Below, piece after piece: positions 36,763 to 45,377 of a stretch of 54,658 nucleotides of DNA (position 1 is the stretch's first letter; every line of letters starts with the position of its first letter). Source of the stretch: Alphaproteobacteria bacterium (GTDB lineage Bacteria > Pseudomonadota > Alphaproteobacteria > UBA7985 > JAUIBT01); NCBI GenBank assembly GCA_030432195.1, contig JAUIHE010000004.1, positions 1-54,658 on the forward strand. Direction: 5' to 3'. Under the pieces are notes generated by a model. It saw only the letters and a program-made list of their open reading frames with translations. It had not been told where the DNA came from and did not search any database. A program made the translations under genes and the position numbers.

Positions 36763-38074
36763 CTTGCCCACACTGCGACGGTGGAGCAGGCCCCCGGCGC
36801 CGACACCCGATGAGGTGCTTGGGCATGCGGACCCAGCGTCGGACGCAAACGCGAAGACATCCGCTGATGCCGGCGAGGAAGAAGCGAGCAGCCAAGAGCC
36901 AACGGCCGCGACACGCGATGGTGAGTCCCAGTTGCTCGTGGCGGCCAAATCCGCGACACAGGCCTTTGCGAAGAGCAACGGCTCGCCCATGGCGCTCTAC
37001 GGCTACTTACGCCGTCAGTTGGTCGCCTGGTTCTTGGGTTTGCTGGCAGGCTTTGTCGGCTTTGTTTTCCTGATCGACTATATGGCCGGTCTGGATCGCT
37101 TTTCTTACGCGGACCTGGCCCAGATCGAAATTCTCTACATTTCAGTCATGCGCCTGCCGTTCTTGGCGCGCGAGGTTCTGCCCTTTGCCCTCTTCCTAGC
37201 GTGTATGGTGGTTTTGTCGCGCAACACCCGCAGCCTGGAACTGGTGGTCATGCGATCAGCCGGTGTGTCGGCTTGGCGCTTTTTGCGCCCCTTTGTGACG
37301 CTCAGTCTGTTTACTGGACTCATCATGATGCTGGTCTGGGATCCCTTGGCCAAGCACCTTAATCAGACATTGGCCGATGATCTGTTTGAACGCTATCAAC
37401 TGCGGATAAGCGCCGAGATCGGCAACGCCAGCGATGCCAAAGGCTGGTATGCACAAAAGCTGCCCAATGGCTTTATGGCGATCAAGGTTGGCCGACAGAC
37501 CAAGACACCGACCCAATATCGCAATGCGGCGCTGATGCGCTTTGATGGGCAGAACCGCTTTGAGGTGCGCTATGAAGCCAAGACCATGACCATACAGGCC
37601 GTTCAATTGGTGCTGAATGAGGTGTGGGAAATGCGCCCGGACAGTCCGCTGACCTTCCATGAGCAACTCGTTCTCAACTTGTCGGTGGATTTGGACCGCT
37701 TCATTCCGTCCTTCGCACCGCCGGATGCGCTCAGCCTCTATGAGCTGCCGAGCTATACGCAAGAAGCCGCACGCATGGGCTTTCGCACGCGCGGCTATGA
37801 CACCCAGTGGCACCGCCTGCTCTCGCTCCCGCTCTATTACGTGGCTTTGGCCTTGTTGGCCGCTTGCTTTTCCTTGCGGCTACAGCGCAAGGGCGGCGCA
37901 GCCTTGTTGATGGCCGCAGGGGTCATCGCGGGTCTTCTGGCCTATTTCGGTCGCTCAATGACCGTTGCCTTTGGAGCGACGGGCTTGTTGCCCGCTTCGG
38001 TCGCCATTTGGGCGCCGGCGGCTTTGCTTTTTCTGGCTTGCACGGTCTATCTGTTAGCCATGGAAGACGGCTAG
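36755..38074 (+). CDS. lptG: LPS export ABC transporter permease LptG, with N-terminal extension
   Basis: LptG is the partner permease of LptF. The product has 439 residues. The core from about residue 80 has the six-helix YjgP/YjgQ topology with ELVVMRSAGVSAWRFLRPF, a periplasmic domain containing GWYAQKLPNGFMAIKVG, and RGYDTQWHRLLSLPLYYVALALLAACFSLR before the last helices. The first 80 residues, rich in Pro, Ala, Glu, Asp and Ser, are not part of the usual LptG and look disordered. A start at Met79 (NGSPMALYGYLRRQL) would remove them, but ATG 36755 overlaps the lptF stop as expected for coupling. The gene for the Lpt ATPase is not nearby. Confidence 0.9.
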   Translation: MFSLPTLRRWSRPPAPTPDEVLGHADPASDANAKTSADAGEEEASSQEPTAATRDGESQLLVAAKSATQAFAKSNGSPMALYGYLRRQLVAWFLGLLAGFVGFVFLIDYMAGLDRFSYADLAQIEILYISVMRLPFLAREVLPFALFLACMVVLSRNTRSLELVVMRSAGVSAWRFLRPFVTLSLFTGLIMMLVWDPLAKHLNQTLADDLFERYQLRISAEIGNASDAKGWYAQKLPNGFMAIKVGRQTKTPTQYRNAALMRFDGQNRFEVRYEAKTMTIQAVQLVLNEVWEMRPDSPLTFHEQLVLNLSVDLDRFIPSFAPPDALSLYELPSYTQEAARMGFRTRGYDTQWHRLLSLPLYYVALALLAACFSLRLQRKGGAALLMAAGVIAGLLAYFGRSMTVAFGATGLLPASVAIWAPAALLFLACTVYLLAMEDG

Positions 38075-38252
38075 ACCAACCTGCGAACCCGTGGCCAAGC
38101 GCGGCCGACTGCATGCGCGTTCGACGCGCTCGTTCACCGTCAGCGCTGTTTTGTGAATTGCCCCTATCCAGGCCTAAGGCTTACACATTTGCGCCTCGCT
38201 TGTGTGTCACTTCAAGCTTGGGATTTTGAATTGATTGAATTTTTAGCCGAAC

Positions 38253-40514
38253 ATGGGTCTAGCACTCGATTTTAGCGCGGCAGAGCGCAAAGCATTTCAG
38301 CGCCGGTTGCAGGACTGCAAAGCCGCCACGGTACGGCGCTGCTCGTCTGCTTTGTTGCTTGTGGCCGTGCTCGGGCTGGCAACGGGCCTGCTTGTTGCTG
38401 GCGGGGCTTTGGCACAACCCGCTCTGGAGCGCGATATCACCCGCAGCTTTGAGTTCAACGGTGAGCAGATTTTCATCGCCGCCGACGAAATCGTCTATGA
38501 CGATGACAACAATATCATTCGCGCAACGGGCAACGTCGAAATCTTCTCCGGCAAGCAGCATCTGCGCGCCGAAGAGATCATCTATTACCAAGATTCTGAG
38601 ACCATCATCGCCACAGGCGGCGTTTATGCGGTGACCAACGAGGGTGAGGAGATCATCGCAGAGTCGGTGAACCTGACCAACCGCTTCACCGCTGGCGAGG
38701 TCAAAGATTTCTATTTGGAGCTGACCAATCAAGGCCGCCTGGCTGCCAGTCGTGTCGCGCGAAATGGCCAAAGCTATAGCCTGCAACGCGGCGTCTATTC
38801 GGCCTGCCCGGCCTGTGAGGATGATCCAAGCAAGCCGCTGCTCTGGCAGCTAAGAGCAAACCAGGTCATTTTGGATGAAGAAGAGCAGCAGATTTACTAT
38901 CGCGATGTCTACTTCGATATCTACGGGATGCCGATCTTCTATATGCCCTATTTCCGTCAGGCTGACCCACGGGTTGAGCGCATGTCGGGTTGGATCGGCT
39001 CAGGCATTGATGGCAACAACCTGCTGGGCCTGTCGCCAGAGGCCAGCTATTTTTGGGCAATAGACGACCACAAGGACCTGACCTTGACCCCCAAAGTCCA
39101 TGCGCTCAGCGGTGTCTCGCTGGCCTTTGACTACAACCAAGCTCTGTCGATCGGCAGCGTTGGGCTGGATGGCCAGGGCTCCATGCTGCCCGGCTTCATG
39201 CCCAGCCACGACGCGCTGCTTGACGGGGACGCGGGCTTGTTTGAGGGCTGGCTTGCCGGCGATATCTCGTTGGATTTGGCGCGCGAATGGCGCCTGACGG
39301 GCAACGGCCAGATCTTTTCGAGCCCGGACTACCTCAACGAATTCAACATCGACAGTTCGACCGTCCAAGAATCCCAACTCCATCTAGAGGGCTTCCACGA
39401 TCGGTCCTACAGCCAGCTGAAAGCGAAAAAGGTGCAAGCCGGGCGCGCGGCGATCAACGACCAGATCCTGCCAGCGCTCAGCTTGGTGCAGTACAATTAC
39501 AATTCGGGGCCGATTTTGGGGCAGACCTATTTGGAGACAGCTGCTGACTTGCGCGGCATCTTTCGTCCCGATGGCCGCGATTCTCTTCGTGCCTCGCTGC
39601 GTCCGGCGCTGGTCATGCCGATTGAAACCGAGTTCGGCTTGGATTGGCAGGCCACCATTGCGGGGCAAATCGATTATTACGCGACCGAAGATGCCAGCGC
39701 CGCTATGCCGGGCGAAAGCGGGTATCGCATCGTGCCCTATGCTGAGGTCATGGCCGCCTATCCGCTGATGCGTCAGGGACCAAAGTACACGCAATACCTG
39801 ACGCCCAAAGCTTCGGTTACGACCAGCCTATTTGAAGACCAGTTCGGAACCATGCCCAACGAAGACAGTATCGGTATCAACATCGACGTTACCAATTATG
39901 ACCGCGCGAACCGGTCGGCGGGCAGCGACGTGGTCGACACGGGGCTCAGGCTCAACTACGGCGTTGAATGGGCTCTGTTCAGTCCTGATCGCCAGCTGGC
40001 GCAGGTCGAGATCGGCCAGGCCCAGCATCTGGCGGGCGATGACATGGTGCAAGATCGTCTGGGGCGCCAGCAGTCCTATCGCAATGTCGTTGGCAAGGTC
40101 AGCATTTCGCCCAGAGACGATGCCAATATTACCTACCTCTTCAGTCTTGATCCGAACGAGGCGCGGTTTGATCTTCATGATCTTAGTTTCGATTGGCAAC
40201 TGGGGAAAACCGGCATCGCGGGCTCCTATCTCTATTTTCAGCCAGACAGCAATGAGGGCACGGCTGCCAATCAATTGCGGACAACTTTCTCACAGGGCCT
40301 GTTTGAAAACTGGACGCTGCAACAAAGAAACCTGTATGACTTTGATGATGGGCGATTGGAGCAAATTGGTCTGGGGTTCAGCTACCGCCATCCTTGTGCT
40401 CAAATCGGCATCTCCTATGATCGCTTTGACGATGCCTCCAGCATCGATCATCGCATTTCTTTTTCTTTGTCGCTGGACACCCTGGGTGGCTCGACCTTCT
40501 CGCGAACCTTTTAG
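38253..40514 (+). CDS. lptD: LPS-assembly outer-membrane protein LptD
   Basis: LptD is the outer-membrane barrel that inserts lipopolysaccharide in the outer leaflet with LptE. The 753-residue precursor has a signal sequence with a rather long n-region (hydrophobic core about residues 34-52, ALLLVAVLGLATGLLVAGG, cleavage near GALAQP). An OstA/LptA-like domain follows (IFIAADEIVYDDDNN, RATGNVEIFSG, LRAEEIIYYQ). CPACEDDPSKPLLWQLRA and MPIFYMPYFRQADP lead to the barrel. The protein ends in Phe (TFSRTF), as outer-membrane barrels usually do. surA starts 11 bases downstream. Confidence 0.94.
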   Translation: MGLALDFSAAERKAFQRRLQDCKAATVRRCSSALLLVAVLGLATGLLVAGGALAQPALERDITRSFEFNGEQIFIAADEIVYDDDNNIIRATGNVEIFSGKQHLRAEEIIYYQDSETIIATGGVYAVTNEGEEIIAESVNLTNRFTAGEVKDFYLELTNQGRLAASRVARNGQSYSLQRGVYSACPACEDDPSKPLLWQLRANQVILDEEEQQIYYRDVYFDIYGMPIFYMPYFRQADPRVERMSGWIGSGIDGNNLLGLSPEASYFWAIDDHKDLTLTPKVHALSGVSLAFDYNQALSIGSVGLDGQGSMLPGFMPSHDALLDGDAGLFEGWLAGDISLDLAREWRLTGNGQIFSSPDYLNEFNIDSSTVQESQLHLEGFHDRSYSQLKAKKVQAGRAAINDQILPALSLVQYNYNSGPILGQTYLETAADLRGIFRPDGRDSLRASLRPALVMPIETEFGLDWQATIAGQIDYYATEDASAAMPGESGYRIVPYAEVMAAYPLMRQGPKYTQYLTPKASVTTSLFEDQFGTMPNEDSIGINIDVTNYDRANRSAGSDVVDTGLRLNYGVEWALFSPDRQLAQVEIGQAQHLAGDDMVQDRLGRQQSYRNVVGKVSISPRDDANITYLFSLDPNEARFDLHDLSFDWQLGKTGIAGSYLYFQPDSNEGTAANQLRTTFSQGLFENWTLQQRNLYDFDDGRLEQIGLGFSYRHPCAQIGISYDRFDDASSIDHRISFSLSLDTLGGSTFSRTF

Positions 40515-40525
40515 GATCTTGGCCC

Positions 40526-41884
40526 ATGTTTGAACGCCCGGCCCGGCGCTCAAGTCTTCCTCGTCCCGCAGCACCGGCTCAGCGTTGCGCCTGCTCGCGG
40601 GCTTGTTGTGCCCTTGTTGCTGGTTTTGTTTTGACCGCAGCGGTGGTCGTCAGCCTGGCGCCCCAGGCCGCACTGGCTCAGCAGGCCAGCGGCGTCAGCT
40701 ATTCCATTACGCCCATTGTGGTGGTCAACGATGAGGCCATCACCAATGTTGATTTGGATGCGCGTATCCGCTTTTTGGCGCTGACCAACAACCGCCCCTA
40801 CAACGATGCGCTGCGCCAAGAATTCTATCAACGCGCGCTGGATGAACTGGTTGACGAGATCTTGCAGCTGCAAGAAGCCAAGAAGGCCGGCGTTGAGATC
40901 AGCGATGAAGAGGTCAACAAGTTTGTCACGGGCCTAGCCCAACAAAGCAAGCAATCGCCAGAGCAATTCTTGGGCGGTCTGCGCCAAGCCGGTGTCGATC
41001 CCAATACCTTTTTGCGCCAGGTGCGGGCCCGGTCGGCTTGGCAAAAACTGGTCATCAAGCGCTTGCCTGCCAGTCAGATCATCGACCGCGACGAACTCAA
41101 GAGCGAAATCGAAGCCGAAAAGGCGCGCGCTGGCCAGGTGGAACGCGACATTTACCAAATTTATCTGCCCTACGCGGGTCAAGATCCGGCGCAGGTCATG
41201 GCTCAAGCGCAGGGCCTGATTCAGGCGATGGGGGCGGGGCAATTGCGCTTTACCCAGGCCGCCAAGCAGTATTCCAAGGGCCCGGCGGCGGCCGCAGGCG
41301 GTTCGCTCGGCTGGCTGGTCGAGGCGGATTTGCCAGCGCTTATTGCGCCAGCGGTCAAGGCGCTTGGCAAAGGCGGCATCTCGCCACCGATCCAAGCAGA
41401 TGATGGTATCTACCTGGTGGCGGTGCGCGATCAACGCACGGTCGGTCAGAAGCAAGGCCGCAGCGTGTTTGATATCAAACAGCTGTTCTTGCGCCTGCCC
41501 GCCAACACCAATAGCCTTGAAGCGCAACAAAAGCTGGCTTTGGCACAGCGCGTCACGCAAGGTGTGGCCGGTTGCGCGGCCTTCAACGAGGCCATGATCT
41601 CAGCGGGCGATCAAGGCTCGGGCGATCTGAACGGTATTGATGTGACGACCCTGCCGCAGCAAGTGGCGGCGGTCTTGAGCCAGCTTCCCATCGGTCGCGC
41701 TTCGCCGGTGCTGCCGGTGCCGAACGGCGCCTCCATCTTTATGGTCTGCAACAAGCGCAACGAGGTTGAGGAAGTCGAAGAGGGTGAGATTCGCACGCGC
41801 TTGATTGCCGCAAAGGCCGAACGCTATGCCGAGCGCTTGCTGCGTGAGCTACGCCGCCAAGCCTTCATTGAAGTCAAGGGCTGA
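40526..41884 (+). CDS. surA: Periplasmic chaperone / peptidyl-prolyl isomerase SurA
   Basis: SurA escorts outer-membrane proteins such as LptD through the periplasm. The 452-residue precursor has a signal peptide (about 25-50, ending PQAALAQQA). A SurA N-terminal domain follows: ITPIVVVNDEAITNVDLDAR, ALDELVDEILQLQEAKKAGVEISDEEVN. There is one clear parvulin domain (about 205-310: IYQIYLPYAG, AAKQYSKGPAAAAGGSLGWL, ISPPIQADDGIYLVAV). The second parvulin copy of enterobacterial SurA is replaced by a divergent segment. It lies between lptD and pdxA as in many proteobacteria. Confidence 0.92.
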   Translation: MFERPARRSSLPRPAAPAQRCACSRACCALVAGFVLTAAVVVSLAPQAALAQQASGVSYSITPIVVVNDEAITNVDLDARIRFLALTNNRPYNDALRQEFYQRALDELVDEILQLQEAKKAGVEISDEEVNKFVTGLAQQSKQSPEQFLGGLRQAGVDPNTFLRQVRARSAWQKLVIKRLPASQIIDRDELKSEIEAEKARAGQVERDIYQIYLPYAGQDPAQVMAQAQGLIQAMGAGQLRFTQAAKQYSKGPAAAAGGSLGWLVEADLPALIAPAVKALGKGGISPPIQADDGIYLVAVRDQRTVGQKQGRSVFDIKQLFLRLPANTNSLEAQQKLALAQRVTQGVAGCAAFNEAMISAGDQGSGDLNGIDVTTLPQQVAAVLSQLPIGRASPVLPVPNGASIFMVCNKRNEVEEVEEGEIRTRLIAAKAERYAERLLRELRRQAFIEVKG

Positions 41885-41886
41885 GC

Positions 41887-42897
41887 GTGACCAGCGCTGT
41901 CTTAGCCCTCACAATGGGCGATCCCGCCGGTATTGGCCCCGAACTGACCTTGCGTGCCTGGCAGGCCTTGCGGGCAAACCAACACGCGCCGCCCTTCGTC
42001 TTCATCGGTGATTGTGATTTGTTGGCGACCACGGCTGCGCACCTGGGCTTTGACATCCCCGTTAGGGTGATCGACCGGCCGATAGACGCCCCAGCGGTTT
42101 TTGCCTCTGGCCTACCGGTATTGCATCAGCCCTTGGCCAAGCCCGCCGAAGCAGGCCGCCTGGACCCTGCCAACGCGAAAGCCGTGCTGCTGTCGATTGA
42201 AACGGCGGTCGCTTTGACACAAGCGGGCGAGGCTGCGGCTGTCGTCACCAACCCCATCAACAAAGCCGCGCTCTATGAGGCGGGCTTTAGTTTTCCTGGT
42301 CACACCGAATACCTGGGGCACCTTGCGGGCCTGTCGCAACCCACCGTCATGATGTTGGCTTGTGATGCGCTAAGGGTCGTGCCGGTCACGCTGCACGTGT
42401 CTTTGCAGGAGGCCATAGCGCAACTGGACGGCAAGACCCTGGCACATGCTTGCCGGGTGACGCATGCCTATTTGCGCGATCACATGGGTATTGCTCAGCC
42501 GCGCTTGGCAGTCTCGGGCCTCAATCCGCATGCAGGCGAACAAGGCGCCATGGGTCGCGAAGAAATCGATGTGATCGCCCCAACGCTGAAGGCCCTGCGC
42601 GCCGAGGGTCTTGATCTGCGCGGCCCTCTGCCCGCCGATACCATGTTCCACGCCCGCGCGCGCCAGAGCTATGACGCGGCGCTCTGTATGACCCACGACC
42701 AAGCCCTGATCCCGATCAAGACGCTGGCATTTGACGAAGGTGTCAATATCACCATGGGCCTTCCCTTTGTGCGGACCTCACCCGATCACGGAACGGCGTT
42801 GGATATCGCGGGCCAAGGCATCGCCCGCCCCGACAGCCTGTTGGCGGCACTACGCATGGCGGGCCGGCTCAGCGCTAGCGGGACGGTCCATGACTAG
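41887..42897 (+). CDS. pdxA: 4-hydroxythreonine-4-phosphate dehydrogenase
   Basis: PdxA oxidises 4-phosphohydroxy-L-threonine in vitamin B6 synthesis; its product is used by PdxJ. The protein has 336 residues. LTMGDPAGIGPELTLRA at the N-terminus, VVTNPINKAALYEAG, FPGHTEYLGHLAG and SGLNPHAGEQGAMGREE are diagnostic, and the metal-binding His residues are within the last three. The start is GTG 41887, two bases after the surA stop. Its stop overlaps rsmA, so surA, pdxA and rsmA are probably one transcript. Confidence 0.96.
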   Translation: MTSAVLALTMGDPAGIGPELTLRAWQALRANQHAPPFVFIGDCDLLATTAAHLGFDIPVRVIDRPIDAPAVFASGLPVLHQPLAKPAEAGRLDPANAKAVLLSIETAVALTQAGEAAAVVTNPINKAALYEAGFSFPGHTEYLGHLAGLSQPTVMMLACDALRVVPVTLHVSLQEAIAQLDGKTLAHACRVTHAYLRDHMGIAQPRLAVSGLNPHAGEQGAMGREEIDVIAPTLKALRAEGLDLRGPLPADTMFHARARQSYDAALCMTHDQALIPIKTLAFDEGVNITMGLPFVRTSPDHGTALDIAGQGIARPDSLLAALRMAGRLSASGTVHD

Positions 42898-43789
42898 ACC
42901 CCCACGCGATCTGCATATACCCACGCGTTTGGCCTTTGACGGTCTGCCGCCCTTGTCGCAAGTCGTGCGCCAACACGAGCTGATGGCCAAGAAGAGCCTG
43001 GGGCAGAACTTCCTTTTCGACCTCAATCTGACCGCCAAAATCGCCCGACACGTGCCGGTGGCCAACAAAGCATCGGGCCAAGACACGACTGGTTGCTTGA
43101 TCGAGATCGGGCCGGGGCCAGGGGGGCTCACGCGGGCTCTATTGCACGAGACCGACTTGCCGGTCTATGCGATTGAAAAAGATGCCCGCTGCCTGGCGGC
43201 CCTGGCGCAAGTCGCCGATCACTACCCTGGCCGTCTGCAGGTCATCGAAGGCGATGCGACGGCCTTGGACTTGGGCGAGCTGGGCAGCGCGCCGCGCCAT
43301 GTGGCCGCCAACCTGCCGTACAATATCGGCACGACCTTGCTGACCGCTTGGCTGGCGCGCGAGGCCGCGACGCCCGGCAGTTTTGCCAGCTTGACGCTCA
43401 TGTTTCAGCGCGAAGTGGCTTTGCGTATCACGGCCCAGCAGGGCGATAAGCACTATGGTCGCTTGGCGGTCTTGGCGTCGTGGCTCTGCCATTGCGAGCG
43501 GCTGTTCGATATCCCGCCTGAGGCCTTCACGCCAGCGCCTAAGGTTACGTCCAGCGTGGTGCAGCTTATCCCGCGCGACCAGCCCTTGTTAGATTTGCCG
43601 CTGACCGCTCTGGAAAAGGTTACGCAGGCCGCCTTTGGCCAGCGGCGCAAGATGCTGCGTCAGTCGCTCAAGGGCCTGGCGCTGACGCCCGAAGCGCTGT
43701 GCGAAGCCGCAAATGTTGCCCCCACTCAGCGCGCCGAAGAGGTGCCGGTGCTGGGCTATTGCCGTATGGCCGCCGCGCTGGGTGTTTAG
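42890..43789 (+). CDS. rsmA: 16S rRNA (adenine1518-N6/adenine1519-N6) dimethyltransferase
   Basis: RsmA (KsgA) dimethylates two adenines in the 3'-terminal hairpin of 16S rRNA. The 299-residue protein begins with an unusual extension of about 30 residues before KKSLGQNFL. SAM-binding IEIGPGPGGLT and the catalytic NLPYN motif follow, then SLTLMFQREVA, YGRLAVLASW and FTPAPKVTSSV. ATG 42890 overlaps the pdxA stop by 8 bases; a longer upstream frame overlaps pdxA and is not credible. An alternative start Met31 (HELMAKKSLGQNF) would give the standard length. The order lptD-surA-pdxA-rsmA is conserved in proteobacteria. Confidence 0.95.
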   Translation: MTRPPRDLHIPTRLAFDGLPPLSQVVRQHELMAKKSLGQNFLFDLNLTAKIARHVPVANKASGQDTTGCLIEIGPGPGGLTRALLHETDLPVYAIEKDARCLAALAQVADHYPGRLQVIEGDATALDLGELGSAPRHVAANLPYNIGTTLLTAWLAREAATPGSFASLTLMFQREVALRITAQQGDKHYGRLAVLASWLCHCERLFDIPPEAFTPAPKVTSSVVQLIPRDQPLLDLPLTALEKVTQAAFGQRRKMLRQSLKGLALTPEALCEAANVAPTQRAEEVPVLGYCRMAAALGV

Positions 43790-43836
43790 GGTTGGTTCGA
43801 GCACTGCCGGCCCAATTTTGACGAAATTCTCCCCGT

Positions 43837-45246
43837 TCAGGTCATTTTGATCCGATTTCGTACGCCAAGGCCAAATAAAAAGAACAGTGTTGTTGAGATG
43901 GTTTTGTGCAGGTAGACAAAGACCTGCTGGAAGATACTCAAAGTCAGATTTGGTACTTCAAACCCGAGCGGAAACATGCCTTGAAGCGCAATTCGCGGTG
44001 CAAAAATCCCGGCTACTTCAGGGTAGGGGTGCTGTATAGGGCCGCGCGATGCAAGCTCCGTCAGCGCCAAGGATATAATCCCAACGCTTTGAACCGCCTG
44101 GTTGCCGTCCTGCAAGGTTGCCAATCCATGTTCCAGGAACCACCCGCCCACAAGCAACGTGTGGAGCAGGGTGAAAAACAGCCCAAAAAGGAGCCACCAG
44201 ATGAGTGGCAGCACGATGCTGTTTCCGTAGTCGCTCGTCAGCTTGTACGCCCCGAGCGAGAACCACGTCGCCCAAGCTCTTGGCTTTTGCTGCTGGGCCC
44301 ACATAAGATCGGCGTCATATTCCCGTCTCATGAATAGATGGCGAAGATAGTGACGTTCAAGGTCCGTCATGTGCTTGCGCAATACCTCGTAGCTACGACG
44401 ATCATTGAAGCCACGGGTTAGCATGTCGCCGCCGTCAACGGTCTCCAGATATTTAGGTCGGGCAGGTGGCCAAGCATCTGGGCTTTCCGGCAGCCGAACG
44501 TCCGGAGGCAACTGCGCGCCTTCAAGCTGTGGCACTGAATGAAATTTCAATCCGCTCAAATTTAGTGTCTTTTCAAATACGCTTCCCCGCAAATCTAGCA
44601 GAGTTTCTGTATCCGCCTGAATGCCGTTCATAGGCACGCAGTCATCTTCAAAATGGCAATTCACCAAGTGAATTCGCCTATTGTTCGCGATGTCTAAATA
44701 GAAATGTCCAAACGTTGTATTCTCAAAAGTGATCTGTTGATGTTCTGGATCATCGCACATGCTCTCATGGAACCTGCAGTTTTCAATGTGCAGGTTGCCA
44801 AATGAGCAATCAGATGTTGGGGTCAGCGGTGCGCAAAAGGTTACGTTAAATAAATCAATGTGGCCGTTCCTGCTGTTTTGGAAATCTACCGGTGCAGGCA
44901 TTATTACGTCAGAAATTGAGATAGATTGACCGTTGGCGCCTTCAAAAAGAGAGATGCCGTGGATGCCTCGCTCCTTGAGCCCCGGTCGGTCAGCTAGTGA
45001 AAATCGAGTGAGCTGGCTGAGCCGTTCGAAGGTTTGTCCTTCGAGCATGACCCGATGCTCATCAGGCCAAAGATCCTCAACGTTTTTCCTGAAGTCTTCG
45101 GTCAGGTGGTGACGGTGCGTCCACCACCAAGCATTCCAAAAGAACGGAGTTGTTGGTTTGACATTAGATAGGGCTGGATACTCACCCCGAAAATGCCGCA
45201 ACAAGCCACCGTCGTCACCTGCGCTTGCTAATCCTGCCCAGTACAT
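43837..45246 (-). CDS. Pentapeptide-like repeat protein with C-terminal membrane helices, function unknown
   Basis: I cannot assign a function to this 469-residue protein. Residues 95-260 contain a degenerate right-handed repeat pattern (ISLFEGANG, HIDLFNVTF, NLHIENCRF, ITFENTTF, RIHLVNCHF, LLDLRGSVF, TLNLSGLKF) resembling pentapeptide-repeat proteins. The last 150 residues have a hydrophobic helix (LPLIWWLLFGLFFTLLHTLLVGG) and another near the C-terminus (LHKTISTTLFFLFGLGVRNR) with the KTI-like end of an ion-channel-type or anchoring segment. ATG 45246 follows AGGGTG; GTG 45255 is a less likely start. GC content is visibly lower than in the neighbours, which suggests recent transfer. It converges on rsmA. 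Confidence 0.75.
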   Translation of the reverse strand: MYWAGLASAGDDGGLLRHFRGEYPALSNVKPTTPFFWNAWWWTHRHHLTEDFRKNVEDLWPDEHRVMLEGQTFERLSQLTRFSLADRPGLKERGIHGISLFEGANGQSISISDVIMPAPVDFQNSRNGHIDLFNVTFCAPLTPTSDCSFGNLHIENCRFHESMCDDPEHQQITFENTTFGHFYLDIANNRRIHLVNCHFEDDCVPMNGIQADTETLLDLRGSVFEKTLNLSGLKFHSVPQLEGAQLPPDVRLPESPDAWPPARPKYLETVDGGDMLTRGFNDRRSYEVLRKHMTDLERHYLRHLFMRREYDADLMWAQQQKPRAWATWFSLGAYKLTSDYGNSIVLPLIWWLLFGLFFTLLHTLLVGGWFLEHGLATLQDGNQAVQSVGIISLALTELASRGPIQHPYPEVAGIFAPRIALQGMFPLGFEVPNLTLSIFQQVFVYLHKTISTTLFFLFGLGVRNRIKMT

Positions 45247-45377
45247 CTTGTTCACCCTGCAAATTGCTCAAGCACTACGCTTTATAGGCTAACAAACCAA
45301 TGTCAAATACCAAGCAATATTTTATGGGGTAGCCATGGTCTCATGTCTACATTGGCAGAAATCACGACCGCTAAATC

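Noticed and set aside
43790-43836. tRNA-like GGTTCGA string after rsmA
   Set aside because: No cloverleaf arms can be paired around it; no tRNA was recognised anywhere in the window.
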